From Rostratula benghalensis (lineage: Eukaryota; Chordata; Aves; Charadriiformes; Rostratulidae): DNA of 64,000 nt. Location of the stretch: assembly GCA_013399305.1 (NCBI GenBank), contig VXAI01000635.1, forward strand, positions 30,910-94,909. Direction: 5' to 3'. The position numbers were made by a program, and so were the translations under genes. This document shows, piece after piece, positions 46,511 to 58,700 of this stretch (positions within the stretch are counted from its first letter, which is position 1; each line of letters opens with the position of its first letter). The notes under the pieces are model-generated. The model ran no database searches, had not been told where the DNA came from, and was given only the letters and a program-made list of their open reading frames with translations.

Positions 46511-46727
46511 TATTCAGGAAGAATTTTTTCACAGTGAGGGTGGTGAGAGCCTGTCCCAGGTTGCCCCAAGAAGCTGTGGCTGCCCCATCCCTGGAGGGGT
46601 TGAAGGGTAGGTTGGAGGGGGCTTGGAGCCCCCTGGGCTGGTGGGAGGTGGCCCTGCCCAGGACATAGGGGTGGAACCAGATGGTCTTTAGGTTCCCTTC
46701 CAACACAAATCATTCCATGATTCTATG
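46511..46727 (+). mobile_element. CR1 LINE 3'-end fragment in EDMPN1 intron
   Basis: Sense CR1 3' end from 'tattcaggaagaatttttt' through 'gtggctgccccatccctgg' to 'cattccatgattctatgg'. It is opposite in orientation to the host gene. Confidence 0.9.
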
Positions 46728-46926
46728 GCCCTGCTGATACTCCTGTAGCCTCTCCACTCTTTAACCTTCTAGCCCACCCCCATAATTCCTAGTACACAGT
46801 TCATAAAAGCCCAACTTCACCCAAAGACCCACTCCAGACTCCCAGTTATATTCGGATACTGTTATAAGGTATCCATAGCATTTTTCCTTTGTGAAGAGGA
46901 AGGAAGATTTAGAGGTTCTCACTTAC

Positions 46927-47035
46927 CCTGTTGAAGAGTGAGGAGAGGTGAAGAGAGGAGATGAGCGAATGAAGTGAGCTGGGCCGGGAGACCTTTTATA
47001 GTCCTCGACACCTTCCTCCTGGAAGTGAGACAGCC
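46927..47035 (-). promoter_or_regulatory. Promoter and noncoding exon 1 of EDMPN1
   Basis: Exon 1 ends at 46927, before GTAAGT. The TATA box (TATAAAAGG) is at 46992-47000. The shared upstream element TGTCTCACTTCC is at 47021-47032. Confidence 0.75.
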
Positions 47036-49584
47036 ATTGACCATTCAAGCTTCCCTGTTTACTAACGCAAACCCATACTTCTGAGTTATACGTGTCTCCT
47101 GGTATTTACTCTTTGCCTTATTATTTGTGATCACCACCTCATAATTGTTTAGCCCGGAGATAATCAAAGGGCTTCCACGAATACTAATGAATTTGTCCTC
47201 TCTGCAAGCTTCCAAGGGAGCCAAAAAATGCATCCCCATATCTGTTTGACAAACGCAGACAGTGACGGCCGAGGATTCTACGGGACTTACTCAGCAGCGG
47301 CCGGTGCTGAATCAGTGCACGAGGCGAAACCGAGCCCCTGGATTGTGACTTTCGGGCACGTGACGAGCTGTTTCATTGGACTGGTGTTTGAAAGAAATAT
47401 TTGGAAAATTTCATGAAAATAGGCGCGTTTTCTCCCGGTCACAGGACCTGCACGTGAGGAAGGAGCAAGAAGACCATGTGTTTGGGATGTGGCGGGAGTC
47501 ATGCTGGCTCCGGGGTCTCAGTCACCTGCATGTGACTCCGTGCAACGTCATCTTGCCCTTGTGCATGGTAAGAGCATCTTTGCAATGCCAAAGCCATCTT
47601 TGTCTTTGGGCTTGCCTAATTTTTTTTGCAAATCCTCCAGTCCGGGGGAGTTAGGTTTGCATGTGGCTTCACTATCACAAGAGTGCTTCAATTCCTGGTC
47701 CACTTTGCTGGGACCCCCGTCCTAGAAACATTTTTTCAGAGCTCTGAATTGAGTATTCTCATCAGAAAATGTGGCATTTTAGCTAAAATTTACAGGGTAG
47801 CATTGTATGTGGACACGGCAATGCAGGGAGCCGTGGTCCTGGGACTGAGTGTGAGGGATTGCAAGTCAACATGTTCCTCCTGCAACCTCCCCTTGCATGC
47901 AGCAGGAACCCCCTTGGGTGCTGGAGCCCTTGCACCCATCAAGACCACCCTGCCCAGCTCCTCAGCAGGGAACTGGAGGTTGTGCAGGACTTATTATGGG
48001 TGTTGGAAGTGGTAAATGAAAGAGCCCAGCATGGATTGAGAGGGTGAGAGGAAGATGAAGGTGGAAGAGATATGGCAAGCACAGAAAACTGGTCCTGACT
48101 GGGGCCATGGAGCTGAGTGGGAGGAAGGGACTCGTGAGCGATGCAGGAAGAGACATTGCTGAGGTGGAATCATTTTCTGGGAGGGAGAGGGGAAGGGAGG
48201 AAGGTCAAGGTAAAGCAGAGCCTTGGGCAACTGAGCCAGGGTGGATGAATGCTTATTTAACGCCAACTCCTGCCTCCAGTGCACTTAGCTGTGGGGCTGA
48301 ATGCTGGCAGGAACACAGGGTATTTGGGAGGAATATTTTCCACGGCCTAAAATTGCAGCTCTCGTTTGAAGACCTCGCCACATTTTCCTGAGAGGAGTGC
48401 TGCCTAATGAGAGGATGGTGGAGCCTGCCTGGCGAGTTCCCTCCCTGATGCCTGACATCCTCTGGGATCCCTGGGGTGCTCCAGAGAGGGTTTCTCCTAA
48501 GTGAGTTCCTACCAGCCCAGAGGATGCTATCAGGGGTCTTGGTTGGATTTCTGCACAGTGCAAGGGGGACACCATTGCGGTTTTAGCACCACTTTGCCCC
48601 TGCAGTAAATGGACCCAGCTCCTTTCCAGATTTTCCTGGAATAAGAGCAATTCCTTGAGCCAAATGCTGCAGAAGTCACACATGTAATTGTGACTTCTCC
48701 AGACAGGGTAGAAGAACACGCACGGCATTTCCTTTCCAGCAGTCCCCCTCTGCGGAGGCACACACTTGCCTGCCCATGAGAACTGGTGGATTTACAAAGA
48801 ATTAATCAGACAGAAGCAAAGGGGACTCTTTCACATTGCCTCCAGAGGGAAAAATTCTCATGGGCAAATCCTGCGTCTGCAAGAAGTGATGATGTAGGTG
48901 GACATTTCCTATCTGTCCTAGTCTTCTGCAGCCATTCGTGTAACCTGGGGACTTCCACGGTCTTTGGTGAGTGGAGTTTAATGCAAACAGGGGCTGAAGC
49001 GATGTGGGAACAGGGTCAGTAAAGGGCATTAGACATGGAATGGGGACCGTGGTGCAGTTCTTGTGTGCTGTGTTTTGGTCCAGCTCTCACTGACCTACTC
49101 ACTCCTTCAGGTCAGTGTCACCCACCTTGAGGACCCAACCTGATATCTGCTAACCCAGATATTTGAGAAGAGGCAAGACCTCCACCTCATAAACATTAAA
49201 CTGTTTTTAGGGACTGTCTGTAGGTTCTAGACCTCTAGCTGGTTGAAATCCGTGGAGCTTTCCAAACTGAAATGTGCCTATACCACATCTTTTTAGAGTG
49301 TACATGTTATTTGCTTCCTATTTCTTTCTCATTTCAGAGTGAGAGGAGAAATATTGCTCAGAGAGATGCCAAGGGCTCAGCTTGTGTGTGAGTAGATCCA
49401 GTTCCAGAGCTCGGAACTGCACCAGGGATGCACTGATTTTCTTTGTGTAAGTAAAGTTAACATCTTCTGGACAGGAGCATCCCAACACCAGAAGAAAATG
49501 CAAGGAAAACGTGATGGGTGCGGTGATGCACCAGCAGGCAAACAGATAACCACCAGGCGTTTTGCAGGGTCAAGAAATACATAT
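47036..49584. other. Intergenic spacer
   Basis: No gene or named repeat was recognised. The part next to 47036 resembles the region upstream of EDMPN2. Confidence 0.45.
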
Positions 49585-49890
49585 TTTATTGGGTTGGGTT
49601 TTTTTGGTTTTGTTTTGTTTTTTTTTCAGACAGATTGAAGCAGAGGAAAAGAATTAAACATCCCCACACACCAAGAGGAAAATGAACAGCAGGACTAAGG
49701 AAAATCACAACTTCAAAGCACATTACAAGCATTTGGTGATTAAAGGCAGGAGAAGAGGCAAGATCTACAGTCTCTAAGCAAAGGAGGAAGAGCATGCAGG
49801 GCGGTATCCGTATCCATGTCCATATCCATATCCATCACTGAATGAGCCAGGAGGGAAGCAGCAGGGAGCGCGGCGCTTTGCCGAGCGGGT

Positions 49891-50115
49891 TTAGTTGCCG
49901 CAGCAGCCCCCGTTGCCACCGCAGCAGCCGCTGTTGTTATTCATGGTGTAGCAGCAGGTCATGGGCATGCAGCAGCTCTGCATGGGCATGCAGCAGGTGG
50001 AGGGGCAGCAGCACTGCATGGGTGCGCAGCACGGCGTCTTGCAGCATGACTTCTTGGTGCTGTAGCAGCACACGGAGCAGCTATTTCCACCGCAGCATCC
50101 GCAACCGTTGGGCAT
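49891..50115 (-). CDS. EDMPN2: EDMPN, copy 2: small Cys-rich EDC protein starting MPN
   Basis: A single coding exon of 74 residues, 23 of them Cys. It starts MPNGCGCCGGN and ends GCCGGNGGCCGN. It differs from copy 1 by an extra CCMPMTCC-type unit and a Lys-Lys in the middle. Acceptor AG precedes 50141; the intron runs to 50488. AATAAA is at 49585-49590. An in-frame upstream Met at 50280 lies in the intron and is not used. It is a paralogue of the gene at 45996 by tandem duplication, with similar 3' UTR and promoter. Confidence 0.87.
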   Translation of the reverse strand: MPNGCGCCGGNSCSVCCYSTKKSCCKTPCCAPMQCCCPSTCCMPMQSCCMPMTCCYTMNNNSGCCGGNGGCCGN

Positions 50116-50488
50116 CTTGTTGGTAGGGGGTGTAGGCAAAGCTGGAAGGAGCAAAAGAAAAAAGTGTCTCTTTCTCTCTGTTTGAATCTCCCAGTTGTTT
50201 AAGCAGCTTAAAGCATGTTGATCCCAAAGTCCATCCCAGCCTGGCTGGGAAATGCCAAAAGTCCAGATTTCCATGACCATCTATCCCTGAGATCTCCACA
50301 GTTTTGCACTGGACACCAGGCATACTGCCCAGCACTGGTTCCATCAGAAAGAAGCCACTCACATGGCTCCCCAAACCCATCTCCCCAAACTGGTCCCAAA
50401 CCAGAGAGTGCAGGAAATCCGTGAGGGTTTCCTGCAGAAGAAGACTGAAGTAGGGTAGGGTGCAAATGAAGAGCAAGCTCTGACTTAC

Positions 50489-50600
50489 CCTGTTGACCAG
50501 TGAGGACAAGAGAGGAGAAGTCGAGATGAGCGAATGAAGACTTCTGTGCTGGGGGAGCCTTTTATACGGTTCAAGGCCCCCCCTCCCTGGAAATGAGACA
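50489..50600 (-). promoter_or_regulatory. Promoter and noncoding exon 1 of EDMPN2
   Basis: Exon 1 ends at 50489, before GTAAGT. The TATA box (TATAAAAGG) is at 50558-50566. The shared element TGTCTCATTTCC is a full match at 50589-50600. Confidence 0.75.
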
Positions 50601-50609
50601 TTCTTTGGC

Positions 50610-51947
50610 GATTCTGACTTCACTGTGTATGACCCAGTCCACGCTGCTCACATGTCTTCCGGTATTTAATCTCTCCCTCTTTCTGTTTGCTCACCACCTC
50701 AATCCTGCACGGTAATTAGTTGGACGTATAAACAACAGGCACAGATTTTCTAATGAATTTGCATTAATGGGAACCGTAGGTAGCTGCAAGATGTTCCTAC
50801 CCATCACCAAGGAATGACCTTGAGACACAGAAGCACTTAACAATCTGCCCCTGGGGAAGCGGGTGCTGAACCATTGGGAAAACCATGACTGGAACTTGGA
50901 AATGTCACCCATCATGTGTCCCCTCTGCCCCTGGCTGGGATTTTGGGGGACCTGTGGAAACTATTGGTCACTGTGAACCTTTTTTTCCCGCCTCTGAGAG
51001 GCGGCTGTGTGGTCAAAGTTAAGACTGAAGAGTTTCTTCTTTCCCAGGCTTGTTTTTGGGTCTTTCTCTGTGGTGCTTGGTCCTCACACCTTCTACTTTT
51101 ATATCTGCCAAACTATTAAGACTTTTTAATTATTTTTTTTTCATTTTCATCCATGGAAGAGATGGATTAAGCCTAAATCAAGGAACTTTCACAGCAGCAG
51201 CACACACGTTTAGCTTTTTGGTGTGTTTTTTCCATATGCTCCATTTTCTGGGATTATTTCTAAGGTCTATGAGACCAAGGTGTTTAATAGTGTTTGTGAT
51301 TATCACATTTGAGTGTTTCACAGTGACAGTTTGTGTCACCACCCAAGAGGAGCTCTCCTACATTTGCTCATAGTTAGTTTGGCTGCTGTATGCCACAGCC
51401 AAGGCTACTGTGCGCGCAAAGCTTGGCTGAACAGTCAAGAGGCAAAGGATAAGAAGGTTGGAGTCAAGGCAGATGGTATGAAACAGGCTTGGGGAAGGAG
51501 GAATTGCGGCCATGTGGAGCACCAGGACAGCTTCACGTGAGAAGAAGGTGTTGATGGTGCTTTCATATGATGAGAGGGGACACCAATACAAGATGACAGT
51601 CCCCAGATGCTGAGAAAACATCAGTTCACGGTAAATCAAGTCTTGCCATCGTGTTCAGCAGACTCTTGGGGTGAGGCTGGAGAGGTGGCAGGTGATCCTG
51701 GGTGGCTGGGACACATAGTTTCTACTCAAGATGTGAACATGAGCCTTAGACATTGGGTGACTCTTCTGGAATTGTCCCTAGGGGAGCATTATTTTTGTCA
51801 CGCGATAATAGCCAAGTACCTGCCTGCAGGAAGTGATGCCTTCTTTGTGTAAACCCTCAAACATGATGTCCACTGAATAAATAATTTATTGCCTTTTTAT
51901 CAGGCTTTATTGTCGCCATATTGGTCAAGATGATCCCTTTGTTGGAA
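50610..51947. other. Intergenic spacer with an orphan 3'-end-like patch
   Basis: The patch 51875-51915 has several - strand CAATAAA-type signals (as TTTATTG on +) like those ending the EDC genes, but no coding exon lies upstream of it. Confidence 0.4.
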
Positions 51948-52350
51948 TTGTTGGCTTGGAAGACACTTTTAAAGCTCATCTAGTCCAGTGACCCTGCCCA
52001 CATCTTCAACTAGACCAGGCTACTCATCCAACCTGGCCCTGAACCTTTCCAAGGACAGGGCACCCCCACCTCTCTGGGCAACCTGGGCCAGGGTCTCACC
52101 ACCCTCATTATAAAAAATGTCTTACTCCTATCTAGCCCGAATCTCCTCTTCTTTGGTTTAAAAACATCCCCCCTTGTCCTATTGGTATGGACCTTGTTGA
52201 AAAATCAGCCCCCTCTAAGTTTTCAAAGGCCACTCTGAGGTCTCCCCAGAGCCTTCTCTCCTCCAAGCTCTCCCCCCAACTCTCTCAGCCTGTCCTCACA
52301 GCAGAGGGGCTCCAGCCCTTGCAGCATCTCTGTGGCCTCCTCTGGTCCAT
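51948..52350 (-). mobile_element. CR1 LINE fragment, older copy
   Basis: Antisense CR1: 'aaagctcatctagtcc', 'catccaacctggccctgaac', 'tctctgggcaacctgggcc', 'ccccttgtcctattgg', 'agcagaggggctccagccc'. It is more diverged than the 31687 copy. Confidence 0.88.
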
Positions 52351-53535
52351 GTATATCTTAGAAATGGCTGCCAGCACTACAAGGTTGTGGCTAATCTGGG
52401 TGTTGTGCAGATATTGAGGAGATACTGGCATTAATGTCAGCTGGGTCAGATAGAACATCTTCTACACTAAATGCCTTTTACATGCCATGCAATGCCATGC
52501 CATGAAGACCTTGCCAGCATCCATGGTGGTTATGTGAATTTGAGAGCTGTAGAATGTGAATGGGGAGGAATCCATCATGGCAGATTTCCCAGCGTATGGT
52601 GAAATTATTATTCAAAAGATTTCCTTAACAGAACCCATTTCTGATATAGTATGGTATCGCATAGGATATCCTTCTGCCAGTGCATGGTAACTGATTTACC
52701 TATTTAAAAAAAAAAAGCTCCTGAAGACCCTGAGTAATGTTTTCAGAAGAGTCTAACGTTGGGAGCAAAGATCATTCTAATGCAGACTCTGTGTTTGCAA
52801 TGAAGATTTTGTTGAGGGAAGCAATCAAGACAGTGCTCAAGGCAGTTCTCCTGAGACGTGCAATTGAGAGCCGAGTCCTGAATTTTAATGGCAAAGGAAG
52901 TCCCAGCCAGCTAGAAAATGCATTGTTGACTCATGGGTGTGCTATTTTAGGAATGAAGCTTTTAAACTGGATGCGAACACCTGGGTTTCATTCCACTGCT
53001 CGTAATCCAGGCAGGCCACAGATGAAAATCTCTGCTCACATAGAAATAACTTTTATTCCAAAAAATTTTAATTTTGGAAGACGGTAGTGGAAGAAGGTGG
53101 TGCCTGCTGTCCAGTGAGTAGCGTATTCCTTGCGATACCTATTGAAATACCTGTTTCAGTGTTGGGGATGGGCTCCTGTACATCTTGTGGAGTTGTGTGT
53201 TTTCAGATGGTGGAATGTATTAATTCAATCTGTGCCCTTTGGGTTTTATTTATGGTAACCATTTATTTTTGCAGTAAAAATTGAGCTAACCGAGGCAGGT
53301 ATCAGTGGGTTCAAGAGGGGATGGTACTGCTCTGCTTGCTGTCTTTGGACATGACCTAATTTATGGCAATGTTCTTTGTTCCCTAAATGTCCTGCTGTGC
53401 CACGGAGCACATCTGTGGCCAGCAGGAGCCCAGCCGAAGGCACAGAAACCGGCACCGGAATGCGGACACATCCCAGGCAAAGCGATGTAAGAACAACCAG
53501 AAGACGAGATTTTACGTTTTGCTTGATGCTAAAAT
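52351..53535. other. Intergenic spacer
   Basis: A catgcc/atgcc repeat lies at 52485-52504. No supported gene. Confidence 0.45.
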
Positions 53536-53873
53536 TTTATTGTCTACAAGTCAAGAGAGGAAACAAAGAAGGATCCCGTAAAGAGCAAAGGTATCCCACG
53601 TCCCATACACCGAGAAGAGAATTGACAGCCCCACAAATATAAAATAGTTCTTTGCCTTATACAAGAGGTAACATATTCAAGGGCATTGCAGGTGTTCCAT
53701 AATTAAAGGGCAGAAAGAAGAAGACAGCTTAAAGTGGGAAAACGAGAAGAAAATCACTAGGTGTTCACTCCGTCATGGGAACCGGGAGCAAATGAGCAGG
53801 TTTTCATCTCCTTGTGGCCTGTTCTTCTTGCACCCCGGAGATGGCAGAGCTGCTTTGGCCACCCGGAGCCGGC

Positions 53874-55045
53874 TCAGCAGCTCTTCTTGATGCTGCTGCA
53901 GCACTGCTGGATGGGAATGCAGTACTTCCTCATGGGAGAGCAGTACTGCACGGGGGTGCAACACACCACGACGGGCTTCTTCTTCACCACGTAGGAGCAG
54001 CAGGACAGACATCCAGAGCAGCAGCAAGGGTAGCAGCCACAGCGGCAGCAGGGACATGGGCAAGGCTGGCTACAGCAGCAGACGGACTTCTGGCACACCT
54101 TGGTACAGCAGACGGACTTCTGGCATGGGTCACAGCAGGACTGCTGGCAGCAGGGGTCACAGCANNNNNNNNNNNNNNNNNNNNNNNNNNNNNNNNNNNN
54201 NNNNNNNNNNNNNNNNNNNNNNNNNNNNNNNNNNNNNNNNNNNNNNNNNNNNNNNNNNNNNNNNNNNNNNNNNNNNNNNNNNNNNNNNNNNNNNNNNNNN
54301 NNNNNNNNNNNNNNNNNNNNNNNNNNNNNNNNNNNNNNNNNNNNNNNNNNNNNNNNNNNNNNNNNNNNNNNNNNNNNNNNNNNNNNNNNNNNNNNNNNNN
54401 NNNNNNNNNNNNNNNNNNNNNNNNNNNNNNNNNNNNNNNNNNNNNNNNNNNNNNNNNNNNNNNNNNNNNNNNNNNNNNNNNNNNNNNNNNNNNNNNNNNN
54501 NNNNNNNNNNNNNNNNNNNNNNNNNNNNNNNNNNNNNNNNNNNNNNNNNNNNNNNNNNNNNNNNNNNNNNNNNNNNNNNNNNNNNNNNNNNNNNNNNNNN
54601 NNNNNNNNNNNNNNNNNNNNNNNNNNNNNNNNNNNNNNNNNNNNNNNNNNNNNNNNNNNNNNNNNNNNNNNNNNNNNNNNNNNNNNNNNNNNNNNNNNNN
54701 NNNNNNNNNNNNNNNNNNNNNNNNNNNNNNNNNNNNNNNNNNNNNNNNNNNNNNNNNNNNNNNNNNNNNNNNNNNNGGCTTCTGGCATGGGTCACAGCAG
54801 GACTGCTGGCAACAAGGGTCACAGCAGGGCTTCTGGCATGGGTCGCAGCAGCAAGACTGCTGACAAGGGTCGCAGCAGACGGTCTTCTGGCATGGGCTGC
54901 AGCAGATGGTCTTCTGGCATGGTTCGCAGCAGATGGTCTTCCGGCATGGGTCGCAGCAGACGGTCTTCTGGCATGGGCTGCAGCACACCGTTTTGCTCTT
55001 CACGACGGAGCAGCATCCAGTAGAGCAACATCCAGTAGAGCACAT
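53874..55045 (-). CDS. EDCRP: EDCRP, cysteine-rich EDC protein, interrupted by an assembly gap
   Basis: A single coding exon with 612 Ns inside (54165-54776). The first ATG after the acceptor (exon begins 55084) is at 55045: MCSTGCCSTGCC. Then follow repeats of the CCDPCQK, CCSPCQK and CCEPCQK kind. The C-terminal end after the gap goes from CCDPCQKSVCC into a Pro/Cys stretch, then VVKKKPVVVCC, and ends QQCCSSIKKSC. The intron runs to 55616. AATAAA is at 53536-53541. Very high Cys content fits EDCRP, a bird gene reported in feathers and proposed as a functional match to hair Cys-rich proteins. The frames before and after the gap do not agree at the given N count, so true length is unknown. 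A related bird gene with DPCC motifs (EDDM) is the main alternative. Confidence 0.8.
54165..54776. other. Assembly gap (612 N) in EDCRP repeat array
   Basis: The run of N falls inside the Cys-rich repeat, where short reads collapse. The sequences on both sides are the same repeat family. Confidence 0.98.
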
Positions 55046-55461
55046 GCTGTTTGTAGGGTAGCCGAAGCTGGGAGGAGTGAGGATCTGAAACACAGAGCAC
55101 TTTCAGATACAACCCATCTTTCCAAGGATATCAATAAGTTGCACTTTGGCATTCAAATGCTGCTGTCCAGGTCCATGGGTGACAGCCATATCACACACTG
55201 CTTCCTATCTATTTGTCTTGACTTGCCAAAAAATAAAGATACAGAAACCAAGCCACTTGTCACTATCCCACTGATATTTGTGCATCTTTTCCACTTTTCC
55301 TGGAAACTAACTTGCCTCTGCTCACCCATGAAGATCACTCCCTGAATTTCCACCCCAAGAAGCTCATTTCCCACTCTGCTTTCCTCCACCAGCTACCTCT
55401 TGCAATAAGCAATAGCCCAACAGGCTTGGAAAATCTGGATTTCAGAGAGAGCTGTAGATCA

Positions 55462-55530
55462 AAGAACCACAGAACCATAGACCAGTTTGGATCGGAAGGG
55501 ACCTCTAAAGGTCATCCTGTCCAACGAAGT
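55462..55530 (-). mobile_element. CR1 LINE end fragment in EDCRP intron
   Basis: Antisense CR1 end: 'agaaccacagaaccatagac', 'tcggaagggacctctaaagg', 'tcatcctgtccaacg'. Confidence 0.8.
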
Positions 55531-55616
55531 TCAGATACAAAGACCCATTTCCAGTCGTTGGCTTGACCAAAACCAGCTGAGAACCATTGCTCCCCAGGAC
55601 CACTGCTCACACTTAC

Positions 55617-55712
55617 CGTGTTTGACTGAGTGGTTCAGTTGTGTGAGGAGCAAAGGGACGGGGGAGACCTTTTATTTAGCCTGAAATTGTCCTGCCGGAA
55701 ATGAGGTACCCC
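55617..55712 (-). promoter_or_regulatory. Promoter and noncoding exon 1 of EDCRP
   Basis: Exon 1 ends at 55617, before GTAAGT. The TATA-like box is TAAATAAAAGG at 55668-55678, a variant of the TATAAAAG seen at the other EDC genes. The shared element TACCTCATTTCC is at 55697-55708. Confidence 0.7.
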
Positions 55713-58700
55713 ACAGCAATCCGTGATTTACGCACTAAGCCTATACTTATTTGTTGAATGTGCCTTCATCCATTTAGACTTTGCCTCATTGATTTGACCA
55801 ACCCCTCAATTTTGTGTTATTAGCAATTTGTTCTGTGAATTTTTTACAATTTTTTAATGTCAAGTTAATTCTTGTGTGATGCTCGTGAACTGCTTCAAAG
55901 GTATGTTTCTGCTCATTTTGCATATGGAAACGCTGCTGCATTGAGGTGCTACGTGGCTTGTTGGGAGCTAGTGAGTGCTCAATTAACATAAAAATCATAA
56001 TTAAGATCGAGGAGCAGTGGATTCCAGAGGCATGCAAAGGCCTTCTGTACGTCAATCACTCCTCCATATGAAATTTTTTTTTAAAATTGAATTCCGACAA
56101 GTGTAATTCTGTGGCTGCATGTTTTTGGTTTTGAATGCAGAAATGGTGAATCTTGATGTCTTTATTTGGGGTCTCTGGTCATCAGAAGGGCAAAAATGTA
56201 ACAGAAAGTTCTTGATGTCTCGTCCATTGCTGCCTCATCCCACCCATGCACGGGAAGACACATGCCAAAGTCAGAAATTTTAGGTGCAAAGGACCGTGGG
56301 GATTCACTGTGGGAATTTGGAATGGAGTTTTGGTGGTCAAATCGGAGACGGCATTTTGCCAGTTCCTTTTTGACATCTCTAAATAGAAAAAAAGCGTAAA
56401 ACTTTTCTGGAATTTTTGTACCCTGCTTCTGCTTAGCAGAACTTGATCTGCAAAATTCCAGTTCCAATTATTTATTTTTTTTTAATTCATAGTATGCCCT
56501 CGAGTAACGAAAGATCCACCTACGGATGTTATTTTTGGAATAACTCCACGCTCAGTTCTCCGTCACCCATGGGCAGTCATTAGTGCTGATGTAAATGATC
56601 GTGCTGCAATTATTCATTAATGATGTTAATATTTATTTTGCAGGAAAGCCTGAAGGCCTCACATGATGCCCTGAGCATTTTTAGGATTTCACATTGGACG
56701 ACGTCTTTTTAAAAAATTATATCTCTCTGGTCAGAAGGAATTCACGGGACCGGGGACTGCGATTGACGTGATTAAATATTTCATTTCTGAGATCACCCCG
56801 AGGAGAAGGGCTGCTCCTGCTGCCGTGGGGCTGTGCACCTGGAGGACCAGAGCACCAAGGACACTTGCCCACCCTCCCCTGCAGTGTAGTGGTTCCTAAT
56901 TTCACCTGAGGTGAGGGAGAGAGGATTCGAGCTGTTTCTGTTCAATCAGAAACATGGTGAGATGCAGATGAGAGGTGCTGAGGGCAAGATAGGTCAAGGT
57001 GAACCTTCAGTTTGACTCTGGGTGATACAAAGCATCCATTTCCACTCAGTTTCTGTTGTGCAGCTACTGGTTTTATTTGGCCACATCCCAGTTTTTAGAA
57101 AGCTACCCAGTCCAGCTTTGAAGAAGTCAAAGGACCATGAAGTCACCACTTCTCCAGGCAAGGAGAAGCTCTTTCCAAGGTCAAGGTGCCTGCCCCCTAA
57201 AACATAGGCTTCATTTCCTATTGAGATTGGCCTCATGCTAATGACTGGGTTAAACACAGTTACTGCCATGCATTATAGTCTAATTAGTGATAGAGATTGA
57301 CAGCAGCTGAGTACCTGTATCTCACTGGCAATAAAGGAGGCTCATGGCCACCTGGGAGGTGGCTGGGGAGGATTTGTGAGCCTGCAGAGGAAGGACTGGA
57401 GACGCTGACATCCAAAACGTAGGAGATCCTGGGCAGTGAGATAAAGTAAGAGGTATTGGCTCAAAATAAGTTGGTTTTCTGTGTTACTTTATCCTCTGTG
57501 TCAAAAAAACCCCAAGTGCCTGTTGCTGTTAGAGCTGTGGACATCAGGGATGACTAAAGCTGCTTGAGCTAGCTCCACAGGGGGCTGGAAGAATCCATAA
57601 CTGATTTTACAAGAGAAGTTTTGCAAAAGAAAAGATTCAAATGGGATCCAAACAAAGATCCCAAGTAAATTTTGTGTTGAGGGAATGAGTGTAGCGGGCT
57701 CTTTAAGATGCCCAGAGTGACACCGCTCTGTTTGTTTGGATTTGGGAATGATGGGTGCAGTGAAGCAATCCTGGCTGTGAAACAGTGAAAGCAAATTCCT
57801 CCTCATTAATCCTGAGGGGTTTGCTCACGGTTTATCCTGGTTGTGGAAATCTGTTGTTATGTTATTTAACACAGACTCAGCAGAGCAGAAATGTTCCTCT
57901 AAGCTACCCAGGGCGTCAGAGGTAGCGGGCTTCTCTTGCTAAATGTCTATGGTCTCTGATTTTTTTATTTTTTTTTAATATTATGAGGAGGTAAAGCATT
58001 CATAAAGCCTTTGGTTCTTAATGTTCCAGGTGTCAAATATCTCCGGGGTTGAGAAAAGCTTAGAATGGAAGGGAACAGAATAAAATAGAGCAAAATGAAA
58101 TAGAAAGGAGCTTCATTCTTGTTTCCCCATTATTGCTGCCACTTCTCATCCACAAATTAATGGAAAGGTGAAGTTTGACCACAGCAGAAAGCGTAACCAC
58201 TTGGGCAGTTTTGTGCCTTTTGTAGGGATTGGAGAAGGAAGAGGAAACAGACTGGGATGTGATTCATCACAGAATAGAAAGTTGGAGGCCTGGGGGAGTG
58301 AGGGAAAGTGAAGTTACGTACGTGAAGACAAACCCATTCCTATGGACAGAAAGCCTTTACTGGCTCAGAACCCAATCAGATGTGAAGAGATTTTTTTTGA
58401 ATTTTTTTAAATGTAGCTGCTGAGGGTCACATGAAAATGAGCTGTCTCTTAGCAATGGCAACAACTTGAATGTGGGTGAGTAATTAATGGGTCTCTGCAT
58501 CCCGTTTGCAACTTTTCCTTTTTAGCCGGCTATTCCCTTATAATGACAATTTTCCCTATAGCCTATAAATAGCTAATTCCAATTACTTACACCAACCAGT
58601 CATTTACTCGGCACTTGCAGTACCCAGCTCACCTAGCCTATTTCCCATGCCTGCCCTGGGATGGGTGAATCACGCCGGGGAAACCTTCTCTCCTTTCACA

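Noticed and set aside
52737..53087. A 116-codon + strand frame between EDMPN2 and EDCRP
   Set aside because: No homology that I can see, no TATA box or splice sites; likely chance.
55084..55093. An EDCRP start upstream of 55045
   Set aside because: The frame upstream begins with GTG inside the intron side of the acceptor; the first ATG in the exon is 55045.
53814..55345. Long + strand frames running through the N gap
   Set aside because: They are antisense to EDCRP and are long only because the Ns hold no stop codons.
57040..57250. Possible old CR1-like stretch
   Set aside because: Only scattered short matches; not enough to call.
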